Below are positions 21,267 through 29,970 of a stretch of 38,058 bases of DNA, one piece after another. The stretch covers positions 1 to 38,058 of the forward strand of contig CAIYZD010000349.1 in assembly GCA_903930585.1 (NCBI GenBank), written 5' to 3'. Numbering within the stretch: the first letter of the stretch is position 1; the number at the start of each line of letters is the position of its first letter. The notes under the pieces are model-generated. The model saw only the letters and a list, made by a program, of their open reading frames with translations. It ran no database searches and was not told where the DNA came from. Source of the stretch: an uncultured Geobacteraceae bacterium (lineage in GTDB: Bacteria > Desulfobacterota > Desulfuromonadia > Geobacterales > Pseudopelobacteraceae). The translations under genes were made by a program, and so were the position numbers.

Positions 21267-21575
21267 ATGAAACTGATAGAAGCAGTCATAAACCGATTCA
21301 AGCTGGAAGAGGTGCGGAACGTTCTTGATGAAATCGGTGTCGAAGAGTTTTTAGAAAGTGGCGTTATTTACCACAGTCATCAGAAGGGGCAAGTGATGAT
21401 GTTTCGAGGCGCCAAATTCGTAGCGAACCTGGTTGAGAAGGTGAAGCTGGAGATCATTACGGCGGACGATTCGGTGGGAAAGATCGTCGAGGCTATCGGT
21501 TCTATTGCCGGGACCGGGCGCAATGAAGATTGCCGGATTGCCATACGTTCATATTTGGAAGCAATCGAGGGTTAG
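21267..21575 (+). CDS. P-II-like (GlnB superfamily) protein, divergent
   Basis: Start at 21267 after GGAGG; MKLIEAVINRFKLEEVRNVLDEIGVEEF...HQKGQVMMFRGAKF...KVKLEIITADD...IAGTGRNEDCRIAI aligns without gaps to GlnB. Confidence 0.85.
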   Translation: MKLIEAVINRFKLEEVRNVLDEIGVEEFLESGVIYHSHQKGQVMMFRGAKFVANLVEKVKLEIITADDSVGKIVEAIGSIAGTGRNEDCRIAIRSYLEAIEG

Positions 21576-21637
21576 CTGAAGAGGTGCGCTTTTACGAAGA
21601 AAGCAAATCTATCTATTACGCATTGTACGCTGTAATT

Positions 21638-21922
21638 TCAGTGCGCGTTGATTCTGTCACGTAGCATCGCACTCGTTCTGAATACCACGATCTTCCTGGA
21701 TTCAATGGTTAAAGATTCACCCGTCTGAGGGTTTCTGCCTCTTCGATCGGTTTTCTGTTTAACTTCAAACTTACCGAATCCTGATATTTTGACATCTTCG
21801 CCGGATTCCAGAGTTGACTTGACAATTGACAGGAATTCCTCAAATAGAGCTGAAGACTCCTTTACGGTGTATTCCATCTGCTCGGAAATATTTCCTATTA
21901 TAGTCGCTTTTGTTAATGCCAC
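21638..21922 (-). CDS. HU/IHF-family DNA-binding protein (IHF-alpha-like)
   Basis: ISGFGKFEVKQKTDRRGRNPQTGESLTIESRKIVVFRTSAMLRDRIN; likely GTG start (VALTKATI) or ATG at 21937. Confidence 0.88.
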   Translation of the reverse strand: MALTKATIIGNISEQMEYTVKESSALFEEFLSIVKSTLESGEDVKISGFGKFEVKQKTDRRGRNPQTGESLTIESRKIVVFRTSAMLRDRINAH

Positions 21923-22116
21923 CTGTTGTCCCTCCACGGTTTTATTTCATGTCACGAAAGGTGTATTCGGTTACACATGTTTGTTCTTGATTATTACAAC
22001 ATCGATTCTATTATTGCCAGAATTTTCTGTAATTCAGACTACAAAAATCAAGTCAACAACCGATAAGATTAAAATGTAAGCGTCATCATATTCACTGTAG
22101 TGGGAGGTTATTGCTT

Positions 22117-22272
22117 ATGGAGTTTACCTTTAATGGTGACACAGATTATGTTCTGGCAGTGATAGATAAGAAGCTGGGTGAATTGAGCAAAACCGTTAGA
22201 GACAGTCAGGCTAAAGTTGTTTACCTTTCTTCTGCTGATACAACAACGACCCTTCGTGATAACTACGCTTAG
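22117..22272 (+). CDS. small ORF (51 aa), hypothetical
   Basis: ATG at 22117 preceded by GGGAGG; MEFTFNGDTDYVLAVIDKKLGELSKTVRDSQAKVVYLSSADTTTTLRDNYA. Below the size cutoff of the supplied ORF track. Confidence 0.45.
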   Translation: MEFTFNGDTDYVLAVIDKKLGELSKTVRDSQAKVVYLSSADTTTTLRDNYA

Positions 22273-22349
22273 CCGCCCACATTCCCCAATATGTTGTTCT
22301 CTCGGGGTAGAGCTGTATGTGTGACTGGTCGCGACTCATTGTCGGTGAC

Positions 22350-22574
22350 TCATTCACCTTTCCCTGCAACATATTGTGCATAAGAAACGGTATGCTGCTT
22401 CCTCATAAACATACAAGTATCCGAGCAGTAATGCATAGAACCTTCAATTAACAGTCCTGTAATAATTTCTAATCGATGTGTATCCGGCAGTATTTTGATG
22501 GAATAGACACTATCAGAATCGGCAGCTTTGAAATCCCTGCCGCAGTGGCAGCATGTTGAGCATTCTAACGGCAT
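22350..22574 (-). CDS. small Cys-rich putative zinc-binding protein
   Basis: 74 aa; CSTCCHCG and HYCSDTC motifs resembling TRASH/zinc-finger knuckles. Confidence 0.5.
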   Translation of the reverse strand: MPLECSTCCHCGRDFKAADSDSVYSIKILPDTHRLEIITGLLIEGSMHYCSDTCMFMRKQHTVSYAQYVAGKGE

Positions 22575-22805
22575 CTATAATATTCCCAATATGAATGAGT
22601 ATCTGCGGGAGGGGAGTTCGGGCTACGTTACTACTCCTTCTTTTGGAATACAACTGAAATTCTTTATAGTACTATTGCCAGCATACGTTACCCCTTGGAC
22701 CAACGACCCGTCACCCCACCTGGAAGAGAGTCAGGAGCTGATCGATTATTCCCCGCGCCTGTTCGCAAGAGCACGGCTCGAATGTTTTTCTGAAGGGAGA
22801 TTATT

Positions 22806-23495
22806 ATGCTGATTCTTCATAATGTTGTTAAAACGTATGCGGGTAAGGCGTCGGTGACTGCCCTGGCGGATATCAGTCTGAACATCGCAGCAGGTGAGAT
22901 GGTGGCGATCATGGGTCCGTCCGGTTCGGGTAAATCAACCCTGCTTAACCTCCTTGGAGGGCTTGACGTTCCCACGTCCGGGCAGGTTCTGGTTGCCGGG
23001 TGCGATCTGGCCGGGAAAAATGAGAAGGAGCGCTCCCTGTTTCGCCGCTCCAAGGTGTCGTATATATTTCAAGCGTACCACCTGATGCCAACCCTGACGG
23101 TTAGCCAGAACGTGGCGCTGCCGCTGCATCTGGCGGGAATTTCAACCAGGGAAATAGAGCGTAAGGTGGCTGGAGCTCTTCAGGATGTGGGACTTGAGTC
23201 GCGTGCCGATCATCTGCCTGATGAACTCTCCGGCGGGGAGCGGCAGCGGGTCGCCATTGCCAGGGCGCTGGTGACCGACGCTCCGTTGCTGCTGGCTGAT
23301 GAACCGACCGGCAATCTGGATACGGTTCGTGGCGTAGAGATTCTGCAACTGCTCAAAACCATCAACCGGGCTCGGGGAACCACCATCGTCATTGTCACCC
23401 ATGACCAGAAAGCTGCCTCCGTCTGCGCCCGGCTGATCAGACTGCGTGACGGTTCGGTGGATGGGGATTCCGCACAATCCGGAGATGCGGCATGA
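22806..23495 (+). CDS. ABC transporter ATP-binding protein (LolD/MacB type)
   Basis: Walker A GPSGSGKST, signature LSGGERQRVAIARAL, Walker B LLLADEPTGNLD. Confidence 0.95.
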   Translation: MLILHNVVKTYAGKASVTALADISLNIAAGEMVAIMGPSGSGKSTLLNLLGGLDVPTSGQVLVAGCDLAGKNEKERSLFRRSKVSYIFQAYHLMPTLTVSQNVALPLHLAGISTREIERKVAGALQDVGLESRADHLPDELSGGERQRVAIARALVTDAPLLLADEPTGNLDTVRGVEILQLLKTINRARGTTIVIVTHDQKAASVCARLIRLRDGSVDGDSAQSGDAA

Positions 23496-26041
23496 GGTTT
23501 CTGCTCCGCACCCTCTCACTTTCCTATCTTAAACGTAATGTGGCTAAAACACTTCTTACTCTTCTTGGTGTAATCGTCGGAGTCGCTACCTACAGCTCTA
23601 TTCGGAGCGCCCAGGGGACGCTGATCAAAGGGATCCGTTCCACTATCGACCGTGTGGCCGGTAAGGCTCAGCTTCAAATCACCATGGTGGGGGGAGTCCC
23701 CGAGGAGGTGCAGGAACAGGTGCGCGGGCTGCCGGGAATTCGTGCCACATCGCCGGTTATCGAGCAAATTGTCACGCCGCAGCGGAGCGAACTGGGTAGT
23801 ATCCTTGTCATCGGGGTTGATCTGCTGGGGGATCGTGAGATGCGGGATTACGGTTTTGAGGGGGACGATGCTGATCTGGATGATCCGCTCCTCTTTCTTG
23901 CCCAGCCCGATTCAGCGCTCTTTACCCGTCAGTTTGCTGAAAAGGCCCCGTTGAAGGGGGGCGAGAGTATCGCGCTTACCGTGCCCAAGGGAACAAAGCG
24001 GGTAACGGCCCGGGGAATGCTTACCACCAAAGGGTTTGCCGAAGCATTCGGCGGCAATCTGATGGTGGTGGATATATACGCCGCCCAGGAACTGTTCGGA
24101 CGTGGGCGCCGCTTTGACCGCATTGATGTGCGGCTAACGGAGGGGACTGGCGTGGCGCAGGGTATTGCCACGCTGGAAAAGTCGCTTGGCCCTGCCTATC
24201 GGGTGGAAACACCGGGCAAACGGGGTGAGCAGCTGGAGCGGATTGTCGCCAACTTTATCGCCGGATTCAACCTGTCCAGTGGTTTTGCCCTTTCAATCGG
24301 TACCTTTCTTATTTTTAATTCGTTCAGTGTGGCGGTTAACCGGCGGCGGCGCGACATCGGCACGTTGCGTGCCCTGGGGGCAACACCGCATCAGGTGCAA
24401 CTGTTGTTTCTTGTCGAGGCGCTTATTATCGGTATTGTCGGCGGCGCAGTCGGTTGTCTGACCGGTATGACCGTTTCGCAGGCCTTTCTCCAGATGATGG
24501 GACAGACTACCGAGACGATTTACGGAGTTACCAGTTCGGGAACCGTGCATCTGCCGCTGGGGATTGTCCTGGAATCGCTGCTGCTCGGTGCTGTGGCATC
24601 ATTGATCGGCGCCTGGGGGCCAGCTCTGACCGCATCACGTATTCCACCCACCGAGGCATTTGCCAAGGGGGCGTTTCAGGCTCGTCCACCCGGCAAGGCA
24701 GCACCACGGCTTGCCGCCGGTGTCGTGCTTCTGGCAGGAGCGATTGCCTGTGCGCTTCATCCACCTTTTGGCGGCACGTCCTACATTTTTGCTGTCATGC
24801 TGATCGGCGGCGCCGGGTTTGTACAGTTGGTAGGGCCGTTTTCCCGGTGGCTTTTGAGACTGCTTGTTGCTTTGGCTACACGCTGCGCGCCGGTGGCGGG
24901 CTATCTCTCCGGCGACGCCCTGCTCGGCAATCCACGCCGCACCGCAGGCACCATCATGGCTATGGCACTGTCACTGGCATTTGTGCTCGGTCTGGGTGGA
25001 TACATGGGGTCGAGCAAGCTCGCCCTTATGCGCTGGATGAATGATGCCCTGACCTGTGATCTTTTTGTGCGGGCTTCGGCCAATTTTTCACGCCCCGATT
25101 ATCTGTTTTCTGCAACGGTGCGGGATGAGTTGCTGCATCTGCCCGGGATCAGGCGTGTGGAAAGTTACCGGGCGATTCATCCGCTCTACCAGGGTAACCA
25201 GATCATGGTGGCGTCCATAGAGATTGCCCAGCTTATGGAGCGTATTACCTATGAATATGCGCAGGGAAACGCGGAGTCATTACGAGCCGGAGTCCATGCC
25301 GGTGGGTGTGTTGTTTCGGAAAACTTCATGCGCCGCTATCACCTGGGGGTGGGGCAACAGGTGCAACTGGTCACACCGCTCGGTGCGGTGCGGATTCCGA
25401 TAGCGGCAGTGGTGCGCGATTACGGTTCCGACCAGGGGACGGTGCTGTTGGACCGTGCGCAGTTCGTCCGTCTCTGGCAGGATGACCGGGTGGATATTTT
25501 TGATGTCTCGGTGACTCCCGGCACACCTGTCGGCCCGGTGCGCGATGCCATCCGCGCCAGACTGGCCGGGCGGTTTCCTGCGCTGGTGTCAACACGTCAG
25601 GAGTTTACCGCCGAGATCACCAAGGCTATTGATGCGTTTTATGCACTGACAAAGGTGACGGTTGTTCTTGCCCTGGTGGTGGCATTTCTCGGAATTATTA
25701 CTGCGCTGCTTATCTCGGTGGCAGAGAGGACCAGGGAACTCGGTATTTTGAAAGCGGTTGGCGCGCTACCGGGGCAACTTGGCCGGAGTGTGGTTCTGGA
25801 GGCGCTGCTCCTCGCTTTTGTCGGGCTGGCACTGGCGATCCCGGCAGGCAACCTGTTTGCCATGTTCATGGAGGGTCCGCTGGCGGAGCTGTTTACCGGA
25901 TGGATCATGCCGCACTACTATCCGTGGGAAACTCTTGCAGAGTTGATGGTTGCCCTGCCGCTGATCTCGGCCCTGGCCGCCTGGTTTCCGGCGAGGCAGG
26001 CAGGGCGGATGAAGATTACCGAGGCGATTGAATATGAGTAG
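23492..26041 (+). CDS. FtsX-like ABC transporter permease (8-10 TM type)
   Basis: 849 aa; two FtsX-like domains (FNSFSVAVNRRRRDIGTLRALGATPHQV; LISVAERTRELGILKAVGALPGQL); 4-bp ATGA overlap with the ATPase gene. Confidence 0.93.
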   Translation: MRFLLRTLSLSYLKRNVAKTLLTLLGVIVGVATYSSIRSAQGTLIKGIRSTIDRVAGKAQLQITMVGGVPEEVQEQVRGLPGIRATSPVIEQIVTPQRSELGSILVIGVDLLGDREMRDYGFEGDDADLDDPLLFLAQPDSALFTRQFAEKAPLKGGESIALTVPKGTKRVTARGMLTTKGFAEAFGGNLMVVDIYAAQELFGRGRRFDRIDVRLTEGTGVAQGIATLEKSLGPAYRVETPGKRGEQLERIVANFIAGFNLSSGFALSIGTFLIFNSFSVAVNRRRRDIGTLRALGATPHQVQLLFLVEALIIGIVGGAVGCLTGMTVSQAFLQMMGQTTETIYGVTSSGTVHLPLGIVLESLLLGAVASLIGAWGPALTASRIPPTEAFAKGAFQARPPGKAAPRLAAGVVLLAGAIACALHPPFGGTSYIFAVMLIGGAGFVQLVGPFSRWLLRLLVALATRCAPVAGYLSGDALLGNPRRTAGTIMAMALSLAFVLGLGGYMGSSKLALMRWMNDALTCDLFVRASANFSRPDYLFSATVRDELLHLPGIRRVESYRAIHPLYQGNQIMVASIEIAQLMERITYEYAQGNAESLRAGVHAGGCVVSENFMRRYHLGVGQQVQLVTPLGAVRIPIAAVVRDYGSDQGTVLLDRAQFVRLWQDDRVDIFDVSVTPGTPVGPVRDAIRARLAGRFPALVSTRQEFTAEITKAIDAFYALTKVTVVLALVVAFLGIITALLISVAERTRELGILKAVGALPGQLGRSVVLEALLLAFVGLALAIPAGNLFAMFMEGPLAELFTGWIMPHYYPWETLAELMVALPLISALAAWFPARQAGRMKITEAIEYE

Positions 26042-26092
26042 TTTCTTCACCTCACTGTGCGAAGGAGGAACTTAAATTTTGTGGAGGTTGAG

Positions 26093-26902
26093 ATGTTGAC
26101 AAACCGAAAAATACAGTTTTTTTTCCTCCGTTTGGGCATGGTTATCCTTTTAATAACTCTCTTTGCCAGTTTTGTCTGTGCCGTTGATGCCCGCTCACTT
26201 CTCAAGGAATCAGAAAAACGCCATCGCACCCGTACCAATCAGTATTCAGGTGAACTGACGGTGGTGAACAAGGAGGGGAAGGTACGTAAAAAGGGGTGGA
26301 AGAGTTTTCGGGATGGGTATGCCGGTGACGCTAAAAATCTGATCCGCTTTACTGACCCCCCCGAAGTGAAGGGGGTCGGTTTCCTCGCTCTCTCACGATC
26401 CGCGGGGCAGAGTCCGGATCAGTGGCTCTACCTCCCTTCCATGAAGCGGGAGCGCCGGATTGCGTCTCAGGACCGGGACAACTCCTTTGTCGGAACCGAC
26501 TTTAATTACGAGGACATGGAAGAATTCGACCACGAAAAATATAAGGTGGCCTTACTGGGTGAACAGCCCATTGACGGTGTGCCCTGTCATGTTGTCAATG
26601 CGGTTCCTTTGGACACAGTGGGAAAATCGGTTTACGATAAAAAAGTACTTTACCTGCGTAAGGACAACCTTTATCTGGTGCAGGAAGATCTCTATCGCAA
26701 AGGAGACCGGGAGGCTTCCAAACGGATGATCCTGTCTGATCTTCAGCAGATAGATGGTCATTGGGTGGCGCGAAAGATGGAAATGAGCGACCTGAAAAAA
26801 GGGAGCAAGACCACGGTACTTCTCAGAGAAATTGCCTTTGACCGGCCGCAGCTTGCGAGCCGATTCACATTGCAGAATCTGAACCGTGAGGGGGGGGAGT
26901 GA
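26093..26902 (+). CDS. outer-membrane lipoprotein-sorting protein-like (LolA-like fold)
   Basis: Signal peptide, then FRDGYAGDAKNLIRFTDPPEVKGVGFLALSR...DQWLYLPSMKRERRIASQDRDNSFVGTDFNYEDM, typical of this family. Confidence 0.85.
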   Translation: MLTNRKIQFFFLRLGMVILLITLFASFVCAVDARSLLKESEKRHRTRTNQYSGELTVVNKEGKVRKKGWKSFRDGYAGDAKNLIRFTDPPEVKGVGFLALSRSAGQSPDQWLYLPSMKRERRIASQDRDNSFVGTDFNYEDMEEFDHEKYKVALLGEQPIDGVPCHVVNAVPLDTVGKSVYDKKVLYLRKDNLYLVQEDLYRKGDREASKRMILSDLQQIDGHWVARKMEMSDLKKGSKTTVLLREIAFDRPQLASRFTLQNLNREGGE

Positions 26903-28140
26903 CCCTTCACCGCACAGGAATATGCTTTTTCCTGCTGCTTATGCCGCTCTCTGTTCAGGCTCAGGGATTTTCCGGGTATGCCGAGGCTATGGGGGGGGCG
27001 TACGCCGAGCAATGGCCAGGTCGTGACCGTTTGGGACTCGGCCGGGGAACTTTCTTTGTCAAATGGGAGGAGAAGACGGGTGATACGCAACTCACCGCTT
27101 CGGTGCGTGGTGAACAGATCGCTTCGGACGGGGAGGGAACTCAGCTCTTCGATCCGGCTGACCGGGAACTCAGGCGTTCACCGTTATCGTTACGCGATTT
27201 CTGGCTGCGCGTACCGCTTGGCTCCGCCGATGACCTCCAACTGGGACGTTTTCAGCTCGGTTGGGGGAAGACCGATGGCTATTCCCCCGCTGATGCCTTT
27301 CTTCCTCGCGATCTGACCGACCCGTTTGCCGATGAAAAAATTCCGCTCTGGGGCGTGCGTTTGACCGGCTACAGCGGAGCGCTCCGCTATGAAGCGGTCG
27401 CCGCTCCCGTAACAACACCCTGGCGGCTGCCGCCGCTTGGCAGCCGTGCGGCCCCGTTTCATTCCGGCTCAGTACCGGCAGGAACCTTGTTCAAAGAGGT
27501 TGAATCTGCACCACCCGGTATCGGTTTTGCTGCCGTACGCCTTCAGGTGGCTCTCGGGGAGTGGGAACTGGGCGGGTGGGGGCGGGGCGGGGTGCGTGCC
27601 GCACCGCTATTAGCCTTCCGGACTGATCAGGCTGATTACACCTCCGGCCGATTAACCGTTCCGGTCGAGCGCCGCTACGCCCGGGAGGAGGCGGCCGGAA
27701 TCGAACTTTCCCGGATCATCGGATCATTGATCGTGCGAGTGGAGGGGGCGGCCCTGTTTTCCCGTGAACGTGATCTCGGTAACGCCCTTATCGGTGCGCT
27801 GAGTATTGAAAAAGGGTTTGGCGATGGTACGCTGCTGGTTACGCTGGCAGGCAATGCGATTACTCCACCGGTTGATGCGGCGCAGCTTTTCGACCGGGCT
27901 GTTCTCCCCGCACTTATCACGGCGTGGCATAGATCTGAGGAGTGGGGAGAATGGAGGCTGGTCTGGAGTGCCGGTCTGAAGCATGTTGACGGGCTGTGTA
28001 AAGGTGAGGTGGGCTATGCCATTGATGATGTCTGGAAAATGACGGTTGGCGCAGAGCTTCCGTATGGTTCACGTACCGGCCCCCTTGGTGGACTTTATCC
28101 CGCCCGGAATGTGCATCTGGCGTTGCGGAGAAGTTGGTAA
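26899..28140 (+). CDS. predicted outer-membrane beta-barrel protein
   Basis: GTG start overlapping the upstream TGA; signal peptide; alternating amphipathic strands; LQLGRFQLGWGKTDGYSPADAFLPRDLTDPF; C-terminal VHLALRRSW ending in aromatic residue. Confidence 0.75.
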   Translation: MTLHRTGICFFLLLMPLSVQAQGFSGYAEAMGGAYAEQWPGRDRLGLGRGTFFVKWEEKTGDTQLTASVRGEQIASDGEGTQLFDPADRELRRSPLSLRDFWLRVPLGSADDLQLGRFQLGWGKTDGYSPADAFLPRDLTDPFADEKIPLWGVRLTGYSGALRYEAVAAPVTTPWRLPPLGSRAAPFHSGSVPAGTLFKEVESAPPGIGFAAVRLQVALGEWELGGWGRGGVRAAPLLAFRTDQADYTSGRLTVPVERRYAREEAAGIELSRIIGSLIVRVEGAALFSRERDLGNALIGALSIEKGFGDGTLLVTLAGNAITPPVDAAQLFDRAVLPALITAWHRSEEWGEWRLVWSAGLKHVDGLCKGEVGYAIDDVWKMTVGAELPYGSRTGPLGGLYPARNVHLALRRSW

Positions 28141-28143
28141 TAT

Positions 28144-28184
28144 GAAAGAGCCCGCACATTCCAATTATGCGCAGGCTCTTTTAT
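28144..28184 (+). terminator. terminator after ABC/OM cassette (possibly bidirectional)
   Basis: AAAGAGCCCGCA...TGCGCAGGCTCTTTT hairpin with T tract. Confidence 0.75.
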
Positions 28185-28200
28185 TCAGTTACGACATATA

Positions 28201-28794
28201 TTACTTCCCTTTTATCATCTCTATTTCCAGGTTGATGGTGATTTCTTCTCCCACGGCTACCCCACCGGTTTCAAGGGCTTTATTCCATACTAATCCGAAG
28301 TCCTTGCGGTTAATCTTCGTGCTGGCAACGGCGCCACTTCTCAAATTTCCATATAGATCTTTGCTTGCCCCTGTCGGACCTTCCACATCAAGAACGACTT
28401 CTTTGGTAATGCCGTGCAGTGTCAAATCTCCGGTGACCTGGAGCTTGTCTTTCCCTGTCCTGACAATTTTTTTGGATACGAAGGTCATGGTCGGATATTT
28501 GGCGACATCAAAGAAATCGGCGCCACGCAGATGCTCGTCCCGCTTTTGGACATTGGTGTTAATGGAAGCGGTGTCGATGGTGACGTTCACTTTTGATTTG
28601 GTAATGTCTTTGTCGTTGATGTCAACGACGCCGCTCTGTTTATCAAAGCTACCCCTGACATTCGATACCATCAGGTGACGTACCTTGAAGCCGACAGATG
28701 AGTGATCGGGGTCTATGTTCCAGACCGTGGCGGATGCCAGCGCGGGAAGTGACAAAGCGATGATTGTGCTGATTGATGCGAGTAAATGTCTCAT
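28201..28794 (-). CDS. YceI family periplasmic protein
   Basis: Signal peptide; WNIDPDHSSVGFKVRHLMVSNVRGSFDKQSGVVDI; LTLHGITKEVVLDVEG. Confidence 0.95.
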   Translation of the reverse strand: MRHLLASISTIIALSLPALASATVWNIDPDHSSVGFKVRHLMVSNVRGSFDKQSGVVDINDKDITKSKVNVTIDTASINTNVQKRDEHLRGADFFDVAKYPTMTFVSKKIVRTGKDKLQVTGDLTLHGITKEVVLDVEGPTGASKDLYGNLRSGAVASTKINRKDFGLVWNKALETGGVAVGEEITINLEIEMIKGK

Positions 28795-28820
28795 GATTTT
28801 TCTCCTTTGTGAGGTGCTGT

Positions 28821-28850
28821 TTTATATTGCAGGTATAGTTTGCATGTCAA
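28821..28850 (-). promoter_or_regulatory. putative yceI promoter with candidate operator
   Basis: Minus strand TTGACA (28850-28845) and TATAAA/ATATAA (28826-28821/28827-28822); AAACTATACCTG in spacer (28841-28830). Confidence 0.6.
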
Positions 28851-29344
28851 TTTGAAAGATTTGGGCAGTTAGAATGTATCTCCCGGAGGCCGAGTTTTTT
28901 ACACAGCCGTCCCAGCAGTTCCTGCTCATGTGTTGCCAATAAGCCCATCTCTACGATAATGGCCGCTTCAACTTTTGAAAATGCTGCGCTGATACGGGTT
29001 TCTCCCTGATCTGTAAGACTTACGGTCAGATAACGCCGGTCTTCGCTGATTCGTTCCCGTTTTACCAGACCCTGCTTTTCAAGATTGTCAATGACCAACG
29101 TAATGTTTCCAGTACTTTTGAGAATTTTTGCGGCAATATCACGCTGGCAGAGCGGACCTTTGTGATACAGCGCTTCCAATACTCCGAACTGACTAATGGT
29201 GAGTCCTGCAACCGACATGGTGCGATTTACTCTGCTCGTTACCGAGTCGGCAGCTCTCATCAGTTTCGTGTAACAGTTTAATGCGGTATATGACGATGTT
29301 TGCTCTCTTTTCATATTCTTTATCCGGATAAAGATTGATGTCAT
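28847..29344 (-). CDS. MarR family transcriptional regulator
   Basis: wHTH: VNRTMSVAGLTISQFGVLEALYHKGPLCQRDIAAKILKSTGNITLVIDNLEKQGLVKRERISEDRRYLTVSLTDQG; alternative start at 29314. Confidence 0.93.
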   Translation of the reverse strand: MTSIFIRIKNMKREQTSSYTALNCYTKLMRAADSVTSRVNRTMSVAGLTISQFGVLEALYHKGPLCQRDIAAKILKSTGNITLVIDNLEKQGLVKRERISEDRRYLTVSLTDQGETRISAAFSKVEAAIIVEMGLLATHEQELLGRLCKKLGLREIHSNCPNLSN

Positions 29345-29357
29345 ATGATTTAATGTT

Positions 29358-29386
29358 AAACTATACCTGTGCTATGGTTCTGTCAA
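29358..29386 (-). promoter_or_regulatory. putative marR promoter with candidate operator
   Basis: Minus strand TTGACA (29386-29381) with TAGTTT/TATAGT -10 region inside CAGGTATAGTTT (29369-29358). Confidence 0.55.
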
Positions 29387-29529
29387 GATATTTTATGGTT
29401 TCCTCATTGTCATATTTACAGGTATTCTGCAGTAAACAGGGTGGTACTGAAGTTTAGGGCGCACAGGCGCAGAGTTTGTGATACTGTAATCTCTGTTAAG
29501 AAAAACTTTTCAGTGGACACGGAGGGATT

Positions 29530-29970
29530 ATGCAGTATTTAGATATGTTGTACCGATTGGCGGTCAGTCTTTGGGCGGGCGGTAACGCCATATTTACGCT
29601 GATGCTGACGCCGATTCTCTTCAAAACCGAAAGCCGGGATGTTGCCGGGCGTATCGTGGGGAGCCTGTTTCCCGGTTATTTTCGCTGGGGGTTTGTTTGC
29701 GGCGTAATCGCGCTGGTCTGCCGCCTGGCCGGTCGTGGTTTTGATCCCAAACTACCAGTCGTTTTGCTGGCCCTGATGCTGGGGATGACACTTTTCCAGG
29801 CCTTTTACGTGGAGCCGCGTGCCGCCGAGCTGAAACGGAAGATCGTGTCCTTTGAGACAACCAGCAAGGAAGATCCGCTCCGGAAAGAATTCTCGAAGCT
29901 CCATGGTGTTTCGGCGGTCTGTAATCTGGCCGTGCTGGCGGGCGGGGTGGTTCTGGTGTTACTGCCGTAA
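29530..29970 (+). CDS. DUF4149-type membrane protein
   Basis: MLYRLAVSLWAGGNAIFTLMLTPILF...GSLFPGYFRWGFVCG; four hydrophobic segments. Confidence 0.75.
   Translation: MQYLDMLYRLAVSLWAGGNAIFTLMLTPILFKTESRDVAGRIVGSLFPGYFRWGFVCGVIALVCRLAGRGFDPKLPVVLLALMLGMTLFQAFYVEPRAAELKRKIVSFETTSKEDPLRKEFSKLHGVSAVCNLAVLAGGVVLVLLP

Noticed and set aside
22528-22812. 94-aa plus-strand ORF before the ABC ATPase
   Set aside because: Overlaps the Cys-rich minus-strand ORF, no RBS or domain seen; more likely the ABC operon leader.
24454-25044. 196-aa plus-strand ORF in another frame of the FtsX permease gene
   Set aside because: Arg/Cys/Ser-rich out-of-frame translation; the permease reading frame is continuous and motif-bearing.
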